From JABWCQ01 sp964530625 (GTDB lineage: Bacteria > Electryoneota > RPQS01), in NCBI GenBank assembly GCA_964530625.1, contig CAZHAK010000002.1, positions 62,001-126,000 on the forward strand: a DNA stretch of 64,000 nt. Reading direction: 5' to 3'. Position 1 is the first letter of the stretch. Each line of letters opens with the position of its first letter. Under the pieces are notes generated by a model. The model did not search any database and was not told where the DNA came from. It was given only the letters and a program-made list of their open reading frames with translations. This document shows positions 27,506 through 35,002 of the stretch, in pieces. A program made the position numbers and the translations under genes.

Positions 27506-29991
27506 TAATCGGATCGCTTCTGTTCAGGATTCGATTCAGTTTCAATTGGAGCAGCTTCCGTGGTGGGAGCCGTTTTTTTGTCGGTCGAGGTGATCTTGTC
27601 GTACCAGCGACCATGACGATGCTTGACCAGATCAAGTGAGATCTTTCCGGTTAGCCACGTCCAGCTCATGGGATATTCTTCCGGATGGAAAATCACAAAG
27701 AAGAAGTGCCAGACGACCACCGCGAGCGTGGCCAGCCACGCTTCGTAGAGGTGAATAGTTTGGCTGACCGGCACGGCCCACGACGGCAGAATGGGTGAGA
27801 GTTGGGCCGGGAACCAGAGCACGAACCCTGTGGCAATCATGAGGATGGTTCCCCAGATCAGGGCCCAATACTCGGCTTTCTGTGAATAGTCATATCTATC
27901 AAATTTTGGAGCAACTTTCCGCATATTCAAGTGAAACAGCATATTCTCGGACAGATCCGTGACATCGCTCTTGGCCGGGAGGAGGGCATCCCACTCTTCC
28001 CGCCCTCGGCGAGTCATGAACAGATAAACAATATGGTAGATGGAACAGCCGATCAGCCCGACGGCCATAATACGGTGAAGGACACTGCGGATGGTCTCAT
28101 CAAAGCCGACCATTGTGAGCATCCTCACCCACCACGCGTCGGGGTACCGCAGGGCAAAACCCGTCACCGCGAGTAAGATAAAGGTAACAGTGAGGGCTAG
28201 ATGCTGAATGATCTGATGCCGGTCGAACCGAGTAACTTTCTTTCCGGAAGTTTGATGCTCGCGCGCCTTGATCATATGATAATTCAGAATGATCAGATTG
28301 TGGAGAACCATGCCGCCGATGATGACGATAATCAGTATCCAATAGATTCGTGCGATCCACCAGTTGGCGTCGCCTACTTTAGGCTGCAGCGCTCTGTGTG
28401 TATACGACTGTGAGAAATTAGCGTCCGCTTTAGGGTGGCACTTCGCGCAGGTCTTGACGACGTTGACCGGGTGAATTGACGACAGACTGTCATTGATCGT
28501 CCGCACATCATGAGCGCCATGGCAATCATTGCAGGACGGCGTTTTATCATTGATATTAGACGTAGCGAGTCCATGATAACTGTCCGTATAAGTTGACACG
28601 ACATCCGGAGCCAGTCCATACTTGCGAATGATATCCGGATTTTCGTGACATTTTCCACAGGTTTCAGCGGCGATGCGCGCATGACTGACTTTGCTCTTGG
28701 GATCCTTGGGCGAAATCATCAAGTGCTCGCCGTGACAGCCGGTACAGGTCGGACTGTCTCTCACTCCGCTCATCAAAGCGCGATAGTGAATCGATTTCTG
28801 ATACTGCTCCTGCTCTTCCGCGTGACACTTGCCGCAGGTCTTGTCAATGTTCTGATGCGCGATCGTTGACGCGGGGTTGCTGCTTCCTTTTACAGCATGT
28901 CCGCCGTGACAGTCAATGCAGATCGGGACATTCTCATTTCCCTGCTGCAGCAGTTTGCCATGCGTACTTTCCAGATAGTTTTCAAACGAGCGCGGGAGTT
29001 TGACGTCGGGATCCAACGCGATACCGATCTGACTGTGGCACTTTGCGCAGGTCTCGACCTGCTTTGAGCGATGCATCGGCGACTCTGGATTTGAGACACG
29101 ACGAATGTTATGCGCACCGTGACAGCTTTCACAGCGTGGCGCACGGGGTGATCCACTCTCGAGAGCATAAGCATGCAGGCTCTGATTGTATAACCTCACG
29201 GATTCTTCGTGACACGCTCCGCAAGTGGCTTCGGCTGGTGATTCATTGGTCACACGAAGCGAGGAGTCTGAGGGTGCGCGGCTGCGGTGCTCTCCGTGAC
29301 AATCGAAGCAATGCGAGAGATTGCGTCCTTCGCGGAATTGCCCATGCACGGATTTCTTAAACTCTTCCTTGATTTCACTGTGGCAATTCAAGCAGGATTC
29401 TTCCAGCATCTCCGGCAGCTTATCTTCCGCATATACAGAGTGTGAACTGTGGCAGTCCGTGCAGCCCGGCAATCCGGTCTTGCCTTCTTTGACCAAACGT
29501 CCGTGAATACCGACGTCGTAACTTGCATAAGCCGTGGATCGTCCTCGATGCGGCGGATGCATTTTGTTATGGCACTCTCCGCAAGATCGATCAATTCTGT
29601 CTTTCGCAACCATCGAGCGGGGATTGTCCGCGCCAAGCACGTCATGCGTGCCGTGACAGGATGCGCACTTCAGCACGCCTTCGTGTCCGCCTTTTGCGAC
29701 GAGCAGCGCGGCATGCTTATGGCAGGCCGCGCAATTTACTGCAGCGAGTTTTTCTTTGTGGGGATAATCGTCGAATCCCTTCAGGTCGGCGTGACAATCC
29801 ACACAAGAGAGCGTCGCATGTTTGGACTTGGCAAGAACATCGGGCATGACGGCCAACGACGTAATCGAGCCGTCGGCATTCGTGCGGGTCAGGGTCTCGT
29901 CGGAGTGGCACTCCATACAAGTATTGTCATCGGCAAGCGAGACGGTGGCCAAGCTTGCTGCGAGAAGGAGAATCAGATGAAGGCGTTTCAT
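27505..29991 (-). CDS. CbcL-like fusion: 17 c-heme motifs plus b-type cytochrome membrane domain (upstream copy)
   Basis: Same architecture and length (828 residues) as the next gene downstream: signal peptide (LHLILLLAASLATVSLA), 17 CXXCH motifs from CMECH to CAKCH, then a membrane domain of about five helices. Candidate b-heme ligands lie in HQIIQHLALTVTF, VLHRIMAVGLIG, YHIVYLF and VVVWHFFFVIFHP. The motif order and spacers (CHGAHDVR, CHGEH, HARIAAETCGKCH) show that the pair is related by duplication but well diverged. It has an extra charged C-terminal tail of about 50 residues absent from its partner. The gene starts 4 nt from the stop of the 13-heme gene. Two CbcL-like enzymes in one operon could work at different redox potentials or as a heterodimer. 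Confidence 0.92.
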   Translation of the reverse strand: MKRLHLILLLAASLATVSLADDNTCMECHSDETLTRTNADGSITSLAVMPDVLAKSKHATLSCVDCHADLKGFDDYPHKEKLAAVNCAACHKHAALLVAKGGHEGVLKCASCHGTHDVLGADNPRSMVAKDRIDRSCGECHNKMHPPHRGRSTAYASYDVGIHGRLVKEGKTGLPGCTDCHSSHSVYAEDKLPEMLEESCLNCHSEIKEEFKKSVHGQFREGRNLSHCFDCHGEHRSRAPSDSSLRVTNESPAEATCGACHEESVRLYNQSLHAYALESGSPRAPRCESCHGAHNIRRVSNPESPMHRSKQVETCAKCHSQIGIALDPDVKLPRSFENYLESTHGKLLQQGNENVPICIDCHGGHAVKGSSNPASTIAHQNIDKTCGKCHAEEQEQYQKSIHYRALMSGVRDSPTCTGCHGEHLMISPKDPKSKVSHARIAAETCGKCHENPDIIRKYGLAPDVVSTYTDSYHGLATSNINDKTPSCNDCHGAHDVRTINDSLSSIHPVNVVKTCAKCHPKADANFSQSYTHRALQPKVGDANWWIARIYWILIIVIIGGMVLHNLIILNYHMIKAREHQTSGKKVTRFDRHQIIQHLALTVTFILLAVTGFALRYPDAWWVRMLTMVGFDETIRSVLHRIMAVGLIGCSIYHIVYLFMTRRGREEWDALLPAKSDVTDLSENMLFHLNMRKVAPKFDRYDYSQKAEYWALIWGTILMIATGFVLWFPAQLSPILPSWAVPVSQTIHLYEAWLATLAVVVWHFFFVIFHPEEYPMSWTWLTGKISLDLVKHRHGRWYDKITSTDKKTAPTTEAAPIETESNPEQKRSD

Positions 29992-29995
29992 TAAG

Positions 29996-31093
29996 CTATT
30001 TCAGTTTTGCGCCGGGGAGAGATTCGGGATAGGTAATATCGTTGTCATGGCAGGAGTTGCAAGAAGGCGTGACAGCAAAATTCCGTCCGGCGTGACATTC
30101 TTCGCAGGCGATTTCCGCATGTGCTTCATTTAGTGAAAATCCTGTGCGCTCATGATTGAACGAGCCGACGGTCCAGCCCATATGGCAGGCGCTGCACTCG
30201 GATGCGGGTTTAACAAAGTGATACGGATTACCATGACAGCGTTTGCACGTGAGCCTTTGGTGATAAGACTTAAGCGGCCAGCCCGTGCGGTCATGTGTGA
30301 ATTCCGGCGCTTCTTCCTGCAAATGACACTGTTTGCAACTCATCTCCGCATGACAGGAATTGCAGATGCCGTGAAGCGCCTCTTCGCTGTGACGAACTTC
30401 AGTCGTCCGTTCTTCTCTTGCGTGGCAGGAACCGCAACCTTCGGCGTGATGGCACGAGGCGCAGTCAATACCATAAATTTCGGTATGATTTTTATGGTGA
30501 AGCGTGACGACAGTGCCGCCGCCGTAGGTGGAGTGCCAGACTTTTTTGTCGGGCTGCACCAATCCTGAGAAGCGGCTGCCGGGTTTTTTCATGGCGGGGT
30601 GCGGCGCTGCGACGTCCGAGTCTTTTTTCACGTGACAGATGTCGCAGGCGGTATCATGGCTCCAATCTTGATGGCAACCGAGACATTGTCGATGGTAGGC
30701 GCCTTTGAGTCCGGGCTGTGCAAGGTTTTCTTCCGCGATGTGCGGCGGATGACATTTTTTGCAAGCGGTAATACCGCCGACTTCCTGAAAGTGATGACAG
30801 TCTTGACAGCCTCGATCCATGGCCGTCATTTCCGCATGGAGTCTGTGTGAGAATCGGACCGATTCATATTCGTCTTCCAATTCGTCAATCACGACGACAT
30901 CGGGTCCAACGCTCAATTCTTCTTTAGTCACACGCGGACGGGGGCAGGCCCGTAAGCAGGGATCACTTAGTGTGGGCGCGCTGCAAACGTGGCAAACACT
31001 GCAGCCATTTATTGTGTCGCCGGGTTGAGCATAGGATAGCGCGGCCTCGCAGTAAAGGAGCAGTGCAAATAGAGTAGCGATAATTCTAAGCAT
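29996..31093 (-). CDS. Periplasmic 13-heme cytochrome c (HmcA-like role)
   Basis: The signal peptide (IATLFALLLYCEAALSYA) precedes 13 CXXCH motifs (CSVCH, CQDCH, CKKCH, CLGCH, CDICH, CASCH, CGSCH, CNSCH, CKQCH, CKRCH, CSACH, CEECH, CNSCH). Just after the first heme, a CPR-type segment (SDPCLRACPRPRVT) has extra cysteines but no heme motif; this is a recurrent feature of cytochromes encoded next to NrfD-type complexes. Many histidines allow bis-His coordination, as in class III cytochromes. It lies directly after the ferredoxin, NrfD and small membrane genes. It is therefore probably the periplasmic electron acceptor or donor of that membrane complex, passing electrons to or from the CbcL-like proteins encoded next. 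Confidence 0.91.
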   Translation of the reverse strand: MLRIIATLFALLLYCEAALSYAQPGDTINGCSVCHVCSAPTLSDPCLRACPRPRVTKEELSVGPDVVVIDELEDEYESVRFSHRLHAEMTAMDRGCQDCHHFQEVGGITACKKCHPPHIAEENLAQPGLKGAYHRQCLGCHQDWSHDTACDICHVKKDSDVAAPHPAMKKPGSRFSGLVQPDKKVWHSTYGGGTVVTLHHKNHTEIYGIDCASCHHAEGCGSCHAREERTTEVRHSEEALHGICNSCHAEMSCKQCHLQEEAPEFTHDRTGWPLKSYHQRLTCKRCHGNPYHFVKPASECSACHMGWTVGSFNHERTGFSLNEAHAEIACEECHAGRNFAVTPSCNSCHDNDITYPESLPGAKLK

Positions 31094-31127
31094 ATGAGTT
31101 GCCGGTTGAGTCCGGCTTCGTTACAGA

Positions 31128-31250
31128 TTAGCGGCGTTTAGGCTTGTGATTCAGAGCCTTCCAAAACGGAACGAACAGCAGCAGGCCGAGTATCGCGACA
31201 ATATATTCTCCGGCCTGTGTGACTAACGTGAATTCATAGAGGGTATGCAT
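31128..31250 (-). CDS. 40-residue single-pass membrane peptide (HmcD-like position)
   Basis: A 41-codon frame starts at ATG 31250, 14 nt after the stop of the NrfD-type gene. The peptide has one hydrophobic segment (YIVAILGLLLFVPFWKAL) and a basic tail (NHKPKRR). It is easily missed because an ORF caller extends the frame far upstream inside the NrfD gene. In Hmc-type complexes of sulfate reducers a membrane peptide of similar size (HmcD) is encoded beside the NrfD-type subunit. Position, size and topology match, but there is too little sequence for a firm homology claim. It would be a small structural subunit of the inner-membrane complex. Confidence 0.72.
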   Translation of the reverse strand: MHTLYEFTLVTQAGEYIVAILGLLLFVPFWKALNHKPKRR

Positions 31251-31264
31251 AGTAAGGATAAAGC

Positions 31265-32503
31265 TTAGTGGCCGTCCGCAGCATAGTCCGGATGCTGCAA
31301 AAGAATGGGCATTCGATTCACGATGAACTGATATATCAAGACGCCAACGGTGAAAATGGTGATGGTGATGGCAATTTCCTTCCAGTGCGGAAAGTAGCGT
31401 TCGGCTGCGTTCCAATTCAGCGCCACCGTGGACACGTTCAGGCGATTCAAAACTAACCCCACGACGGCCCAGACAGCGGCGGCACGCGCCCAGGCGGGCC
31501 TCAGGTTTCTGACGCTGAACAGGAACAGGAAAGCCGGCGCGAGAATAAAACCGATGACTTCGACTAACCACCATTGGCCGTAGCCGGTGGTCAGCAACGC
31601 CCATTGATGTTCGTGTGCGACGCCGATGATTTTCAGCCAAAAATAGAGATATAGAATCAAGGCTCCGCCTTTAGCCAAACCGAGAATCAGTCGATCGAGT
31701 TCGCGGCGGCTCAGGTGTCCGGTTTGCATTTTGAAATAGCGATGCGCCAGACTTGCCTCAATGATAATCATTGCTATTCCGCCCGTCACGGCGGAGATGA
31801 TGAAGAAGACCGGGAGATACATGCTGTACCAGAGCGGATGCAATTTTCCGGGCGCGATTAGAAAGAGTGCGCCGAGCGAGGATTGATGCAAGGTGGACAG
31901 CACGACCGCCATGACCGTGGCGCCGAGCGTGAGCTTGATGGCCCAGGCGCGCAGTTTTTTTGCGCCGAGCCACTCAAAGAGCGGGGGAAAGAATTCGACG
32001 AACTGACAGGCGAGGTAAAGGGCGACGCACCAGCCGACCTCGAACATGACAGAACTTGTACCGAGCGAGACGAACATGGGGTAAGGGAGCCTCCAGGGCC
32101 GGCCCAAGTCAAAAGCGAGTCCGACGACGACCAGCACGTAGCCGAGGAAGCCTGTGAGAATAGCGGGTCGAACAAGCGGCTGATACTCCTTCATGCCGAA
32201 GATATGCACGATGGTGCCGATGATGAATCCGCCGGCGGCAAGCGCGACTCCGCAGAGGACGTCGATACCGATCCAGATTCCCCACGGGTTGGTATCGGTC
32301 AGGTTGGTGACGGCGGCTAATCCGCCGGTGAATCTTTGGTAAGTGACGGGCAAACCGACAGCGAGAATTGCCCAGGCAATCATATGCCCGGGAGTCATTA
32401 AGCTTTTGAAATAGTCGCGCGGAGTCATGCCGAGAAGAATTTTATCTCGCATGAAGTTAGGCGCGAAGAGTGGCCGGCGCACGGGAGCGGTGAGGGTCGT
32501 CAT
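31265..32503 (-). CDS. NrfD/PsrC-family membrane subunit (HmcC/HybB-like)
   Basis: ATG 32503 overlaps the ferredoxin stop by 1 nt (TGATG); the GTG two residues earlier is less likely. About ten transmembrane helices are visible. Family hallmarks include GIWIGIDVLCGVALAAGGF near the N-terminus, LGRPWR and GKLHPLWYSMYLP. Proteins of this family carry no cofactor but bind quinone at the periplasmic side and couple it to an iron-sulfur partner, here the preceding gene. The 413-residue length fits the HmcC/HybB/DsrP branch rather than the shorter NrfD (about 320). It would exchange electrons between the menaquinone pool and the ferredoxin/13-heme pair. Confidence 0.94.
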   Translation of the reverse strand: MTTLTAPVRRPLFAPNFMRDKILLGMTPRDYFKSLMTPGHMIAWAILAVGLPVTYQRFTGGLAAVTNLTDTNPWGIWIGIDVLCGVALAAGGFIIGTIVHIFGMKEYQPLVRPAILTGFLGYVLVVVGLAFDLGRPWRLPYPMFVSLGTSSVMFEVGWCVALYLACQFVEFFPPLFEWLGAKKLRAWAIKLTLGATVMAVVLSTLHQSSLGALFLIAPGKLHPLWYSMYLPVFFIISAVTGGIAMIIIEASLAHRYFKMQTGHLSRRELDRLILGLAKGGALILYLYFWLKIIGVAHEHQWALLTTGYGQWWLVEVIGFILAPAFLFLFSVRNLRPAWARAAAVWAVVGLVLNRLNVSTVALNWNAAERYFPHWKEIAITITIFTVGVLIYQFIVNRMPILLQHPDYAADGH

Positions 32504-33441
32504 CACGATTTCTCCTTGTGATTATCACGATGCTTCCCGTTCTGCTTTGCGGCGAGTTCGTCTTTGCGCTTGGTGAACAGATAGATACTCATGAAGAAGG
32601 CGGGCCAAATCGCCATGACCAGCGGAGCCGCGGACAAATAGTTGCGGGTCAGGGACGGATAGGGAGTCGTTCCTAAGTCTGTGCGGAAGCCGATTTTGTC
32701 GAAGGGCTGAGAAGAGAGATACATCCAACTCGTTCCGCCGACTTCGTGTTCGCCGTAAATATGGTCGATGTATTTTTCGGGGCTTCGAGCGACTTTGATT
32801 CGCGCGAGCTTGATAAGATCCTCACGGCGGCCGAAGGTCATCACTTCGCGCGGACAGGCTTCGACGCAGGCAGGGGGACGTCCTTCGTTCAAGCGGGATT
32901 CAAAACAAAAAGTGCACTTTCTCACACGGGGATGAAGCACACTGTCATATTCATAGGCGGGAATATCGAACGGGCAGGCTACCATACAGTAGCGGCAGCC
33001 GATACAGACGCTGGCGTCATAGGTGACGGCGCCTGTGTCTGTTTTGGTGAAGGCCTTAACTAAACAAGCCGACGCACAGGCCGGCTCGTCGCAGTGCATA
33101 CACTGCCTTTTGACGTAAACGGGAGTGTCGGGGGTCTTCCCGGGGAAGCGGTTTACGACGGTAAATTGATTTGCGTTCGTTCGTCGGGCTTTATCGAAGA
33201 CGGTGGGGTCTTCGGGAGCCTTCTGGAGAGCAGGAAGGTCATGTTCTTTCGCGCAGGCAAGTTCACATCTGCGGCAGTTAAGCCCGATGCACTGGGTCGT
33301 GTCCACAAGGATTCCACGTCGATCAGGGTTTCCGGTGAAGTGATTCGTTCCGGCCAGGGATTCGCTTGGAAGTGAGCCTCCAGCGACTCTTGCGGCGGCC
33401 ACGCCGGCAAGTTTCAGGAAGTCTCTGCGATTAATGTTCAT
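32503..33441 (-). CDS. Tat-exported four-cluster [4Fe-4S] ferredoxin subunit (HmcB/DsrO-like)
   Basis: Start set at ATG 33441 so that the twin-arginine motif RRDFLK falls near the N-terminus; an upstream in-frame ATG at 33483 lies inside a palindromic regulatory site. Four cysteine clusters are visible: CIGLNCRRCELAC, CMHCDEPACASAC, CIGCRYCMVACP and CTFC...ACVEACP, implying four [4Fe-4S] clusters. A C-terminal membrane helix (APLVMAIWPAFFMSIYLF) anchors the protein. This plan is typical of the periplasmic electron-transfer subunit paired with NrfD-type proteins in Hmc, Dsr and related complexes. It is the first gene of the minus-strand operon. Confidence 0.94.
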   Translation of the reverse strand: MNINRRDFLKLAGVAAARVAGGSLPSESLAGTNHFTGNPDRRGILVDTTQCIGLNCRRCELACAKEHDLPALQKAPEDPTVFDKARRTNANQFTVVNRFPGKTPDTPVYVKRQCMHCDEPACASACLVKAFTKTDTGAVTYDASVCIGCRYCMVACPFDIPAYEYDSVLHPRVRKCTFCFESRLNEGRPPACVEACPREVMTFGRREDLIKLARIKVARSPEKYIDHIYGEHEVGGTSWMYLSSQPFDKIGFRTDLGTTPYPSLTRNYLSAAPLVMAIWPAFFMSIYLFTKRKDELAAKQNGKHRDNHKEKS

Positions 33442-33467
33442 GGTGGTAATCTCTCTCTTGCAGTTCA

Positions 33468-33485
33468 TTGTGATATTTTTCACAA
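33468..33485 (-). promoter_or_regulatory. Perfect CRP/FNR-family (HcpR-like) palindrome upstream of the ferredoxin operon
   Basis: TTGTGA-N6-TCACAA, an 18-bp perfect palindrome whose centre lies 35 nt before ATG 33441. It equals the core of the CRP consensus (TGTGA-N6-TCACA) and the TTGTGA-N6-TCACAA form described for HcpR regulators. Its closeness to the start favours a repressing position or an unseen alternative promoter. Confidence 0.7.
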
Positions 33486-33542
33486 GAGTCTCTGCATGTC
33501 AGCAAGAGCTATCCAATAATTAGGGTATAATTAAAGTACGTG

Positions 33543-33572
33543 GGACCGGCGCAACTTAGGCTGCGCCAGTCC
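33543..33572 (-). terminator. Hairpin after the tetraheme cytochrome gene
   Basis: GGAC-CGGCGCA pairs with TGCGCCAG-TCC, forming a long imperfect stem just past the stop of the gene at 33591 (minus strand). No T-run follows, so it may stabilise the mRNA end rather than terminate. Confidence 0.5.
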
Positions 33573-33590
33573 TCGGAGAAAACGGCAACT

Positions 33591-34145
33591 TTACTCGGTT
33601 CCGCCTTCTGTTGCTTTCGGAAGGTAGTGAATAATCTTGGCCAACGCTTCTTCATAGTTGAAGCCTTTGAAAGTCGGAGACTTTTCGTTGTGGCACTTGG
33701 TACAGGTGGCTTCATTGGGGATAACCATTCCTGCCGCAATCGCGGCCTCGCGGTCTTCCATAATCTTTTTGGACTTGTACTCAGAGCCAGCGCCGTGGCA
33801 GGCTTCGCAACTCACGGAGCCTAAGGCTTCGGCGGTCTGCAAGTCGGCCATGGCATCATAGCCGCTGGGGGTGCCATAGCCAGTGGTGTGGCAGGCGAGA
33901 CATTCGGGATTCTTGTCTTCACCTTTGGCGACGAGGGATTCCATGGACTTGGCATGTTTGGTTTCCAACCATGTTTCCCAGATGTTGCCGTTCCTCTCAC
34001 CTCTGTGGCAAAGTTTGCATTTGCTGCCACCGATAAAGGTCGGATCGACGGCGGGTGCTGGATCTTCGGCATAGACTGTGGATGCCGACATGGCGAACGC
34101 AATGATGATCAATGCCGCGAGAGATTTTGCAGTAGTTCTGCTCAT
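33591..34145 (-). CDS. Tetraheme cytochrome c554-like periplasmic protein
   Basis: ATG 34145 is preferred; the in-frame GTG at 34157 adds four residues. The signal peptide (SLAALIIIAFAMSASTVYA) is followed by four CXXCH motifs (CKLCH, CLACH, CEACH, CTKCH) and the c554 pattern W-x3-KHA-x9-KGEDKNPECLACHTTGYG, as in the cytochrome c554/c' family. It is a small soluble periplasmic electron shuttle. It has its own promoter (34320-34348) and a 19-bp palindrome further upstream, so it is controlled separately from the ferredoxin operon that follows it on the same strand. Confidence 0.92.
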   Translation of the reverse strand: MSRTTAKSLAALIIIAFAMSASTVYAEDPAPAVDPTFIGGSKCKLCHRGERNGNIWETWLETKHAKSMESLVAKGEDKNPECLACHTTGYGTPSGYDAMADLQTAEALGSVSCEACHGAGSEYKSKKIMEDREAAIAAGMVIPNEATCTKCHNEKSPTFKGFNYEEALAKIIHYLPKATEGGTE

Positions 34146-34319
34146 TTCTAATTCCACTTAACGTTTTGTGAAGCGCCGCCGTATTCTCAGAATCTGCGGC
34201 ACAATTGACGATTGCTCGAGATTAATTTTGTAAGATTGTTATTTGCCTGAATCAGAGTCACGGTCAGACTTCGGATTTAGTGAAAAGGACGCAAGACTCA
34301 CGACCCTTTGGACAACAAT

Positions 34320-34348
34320 AATATACTGGATACCGTCACAATAAGCAA
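34320..34348 (-). promoter_or_regulatory. Sigma-70 promoter of the tetraheme cytochrome gene
   Basis: On the minus strand, TTGCTT (34348-34343), a 17-nt spacer and TATATT (34325-34320). It implies a leader of roughly 165 nt before ATG 34145. Confidence 0.6.
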
Positions 34349-34371
34349 ACCACAGGTAGTCTCTATCCTCT

Positions 34372-34390
34372 TGCAAATATGATATTTGCA
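34372..34390. promoter_or_regulatory. 19-bp perfect palindrome, candidate operator
   Basis: TGCAAATATGATATTTGCA is perfectly symmetric about a central G. It is centred about 68 nt upstream of the expected start of the tetraheme transcript, a classical activator position. There is no T-run, so it is not a terminator. Confidence 0.6.
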
Positions 34391-34810
34391 GTCAGCTTTG
34401 TAAATGGTTTGCTTGTGACGAGATCTACTGCAAGTCACATGAATTGAAGTGGATACGAAGGGTCGCGCAGACTGGATTAGGACGCAGGCTTTCCGTAATG
34501 AACTCAGCGCGTCCCTCTTTATTTACAGTGACAGGGTCACAATCCTCGCCGATTAGGAGGAAAAGAGGATTATTGGTCGTAATAGGGGTCACTCAAAGAG
34601 CTTTCCGAAATGTATTCCTGGCACCTCTTTTACCCTTAACTGACACTCAAAATGGGGTACGGGTTTAGACCTCTAGTCTGGCCGTTTCTTCCGAAACGAT
34701 GTGGTTCAGTCGCACGGACTTTCATTGCCGGAAACCCTTGACGGCAAACCGGAACAGCAGGACCGATTACTGCAATGAACGACAATGAGAGGGAGTGGGG
34801 AGGTTGCCTG

Positions 34811-34839
34811 TTGTCATGAAAGCCTAATAAGTATAGTAT
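34811..34839 (+). promoter_or_regulatory. Candidate sigma-70 promoter for the PPC-like secreted protein gene
   Basis: TTGTCA (34811-34816), 17 nt and TAGTAT (34834-34839), about 165 nt before ATG 35003. Confidence 0.4.
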
Positions 34840-35002
34840 ATCAGCATATCGACTCGCACCGGGAATACTTATTATAGTTTATGTCAAGGTCAAATGACCC
34901 TGTCAAAAAAGGTGAGTGAGTTATTGATGTTTCCACACAGATTATCCTGTATTATCTTCAGTTCATAAAAATCTGCGGAGAACCAATCGAACTGGAGTAA
35001 AC

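Larger units (their letters stand above)
34146..35002. other. Long divergent intergenic region between a cytochrome and a T9SS cargo gene
   Basis: About 850 nt with no convincing gene. It holds the leftward promoter (34320-34348) and palindrome (34372-34390) of the tetraheme gene, a hairpin in that gene's leader (about 34177-34202), a rightward promoter candidate (34811-34839) and several GTCA-rich inverted repeats (GTGACAGGGTCAC near 34529; GGTCAAATGACC near 34888). The 34400-34800 stretch is unexplained. Confidence 0.55.

Noticed and set aside
33442..33483. Longer start for the ferredoxin gene
   Set aside because: It would place the Tat motif 18 residues in and put the start codon inside the 18-bp palindrome; ATG 33441 is better.
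34444..34668. 74-codon plus-strand ORF in the long intergenic region
   Set aside because: No ribosome site, no family resemblance, and composition like surrounding noncoding DNA.
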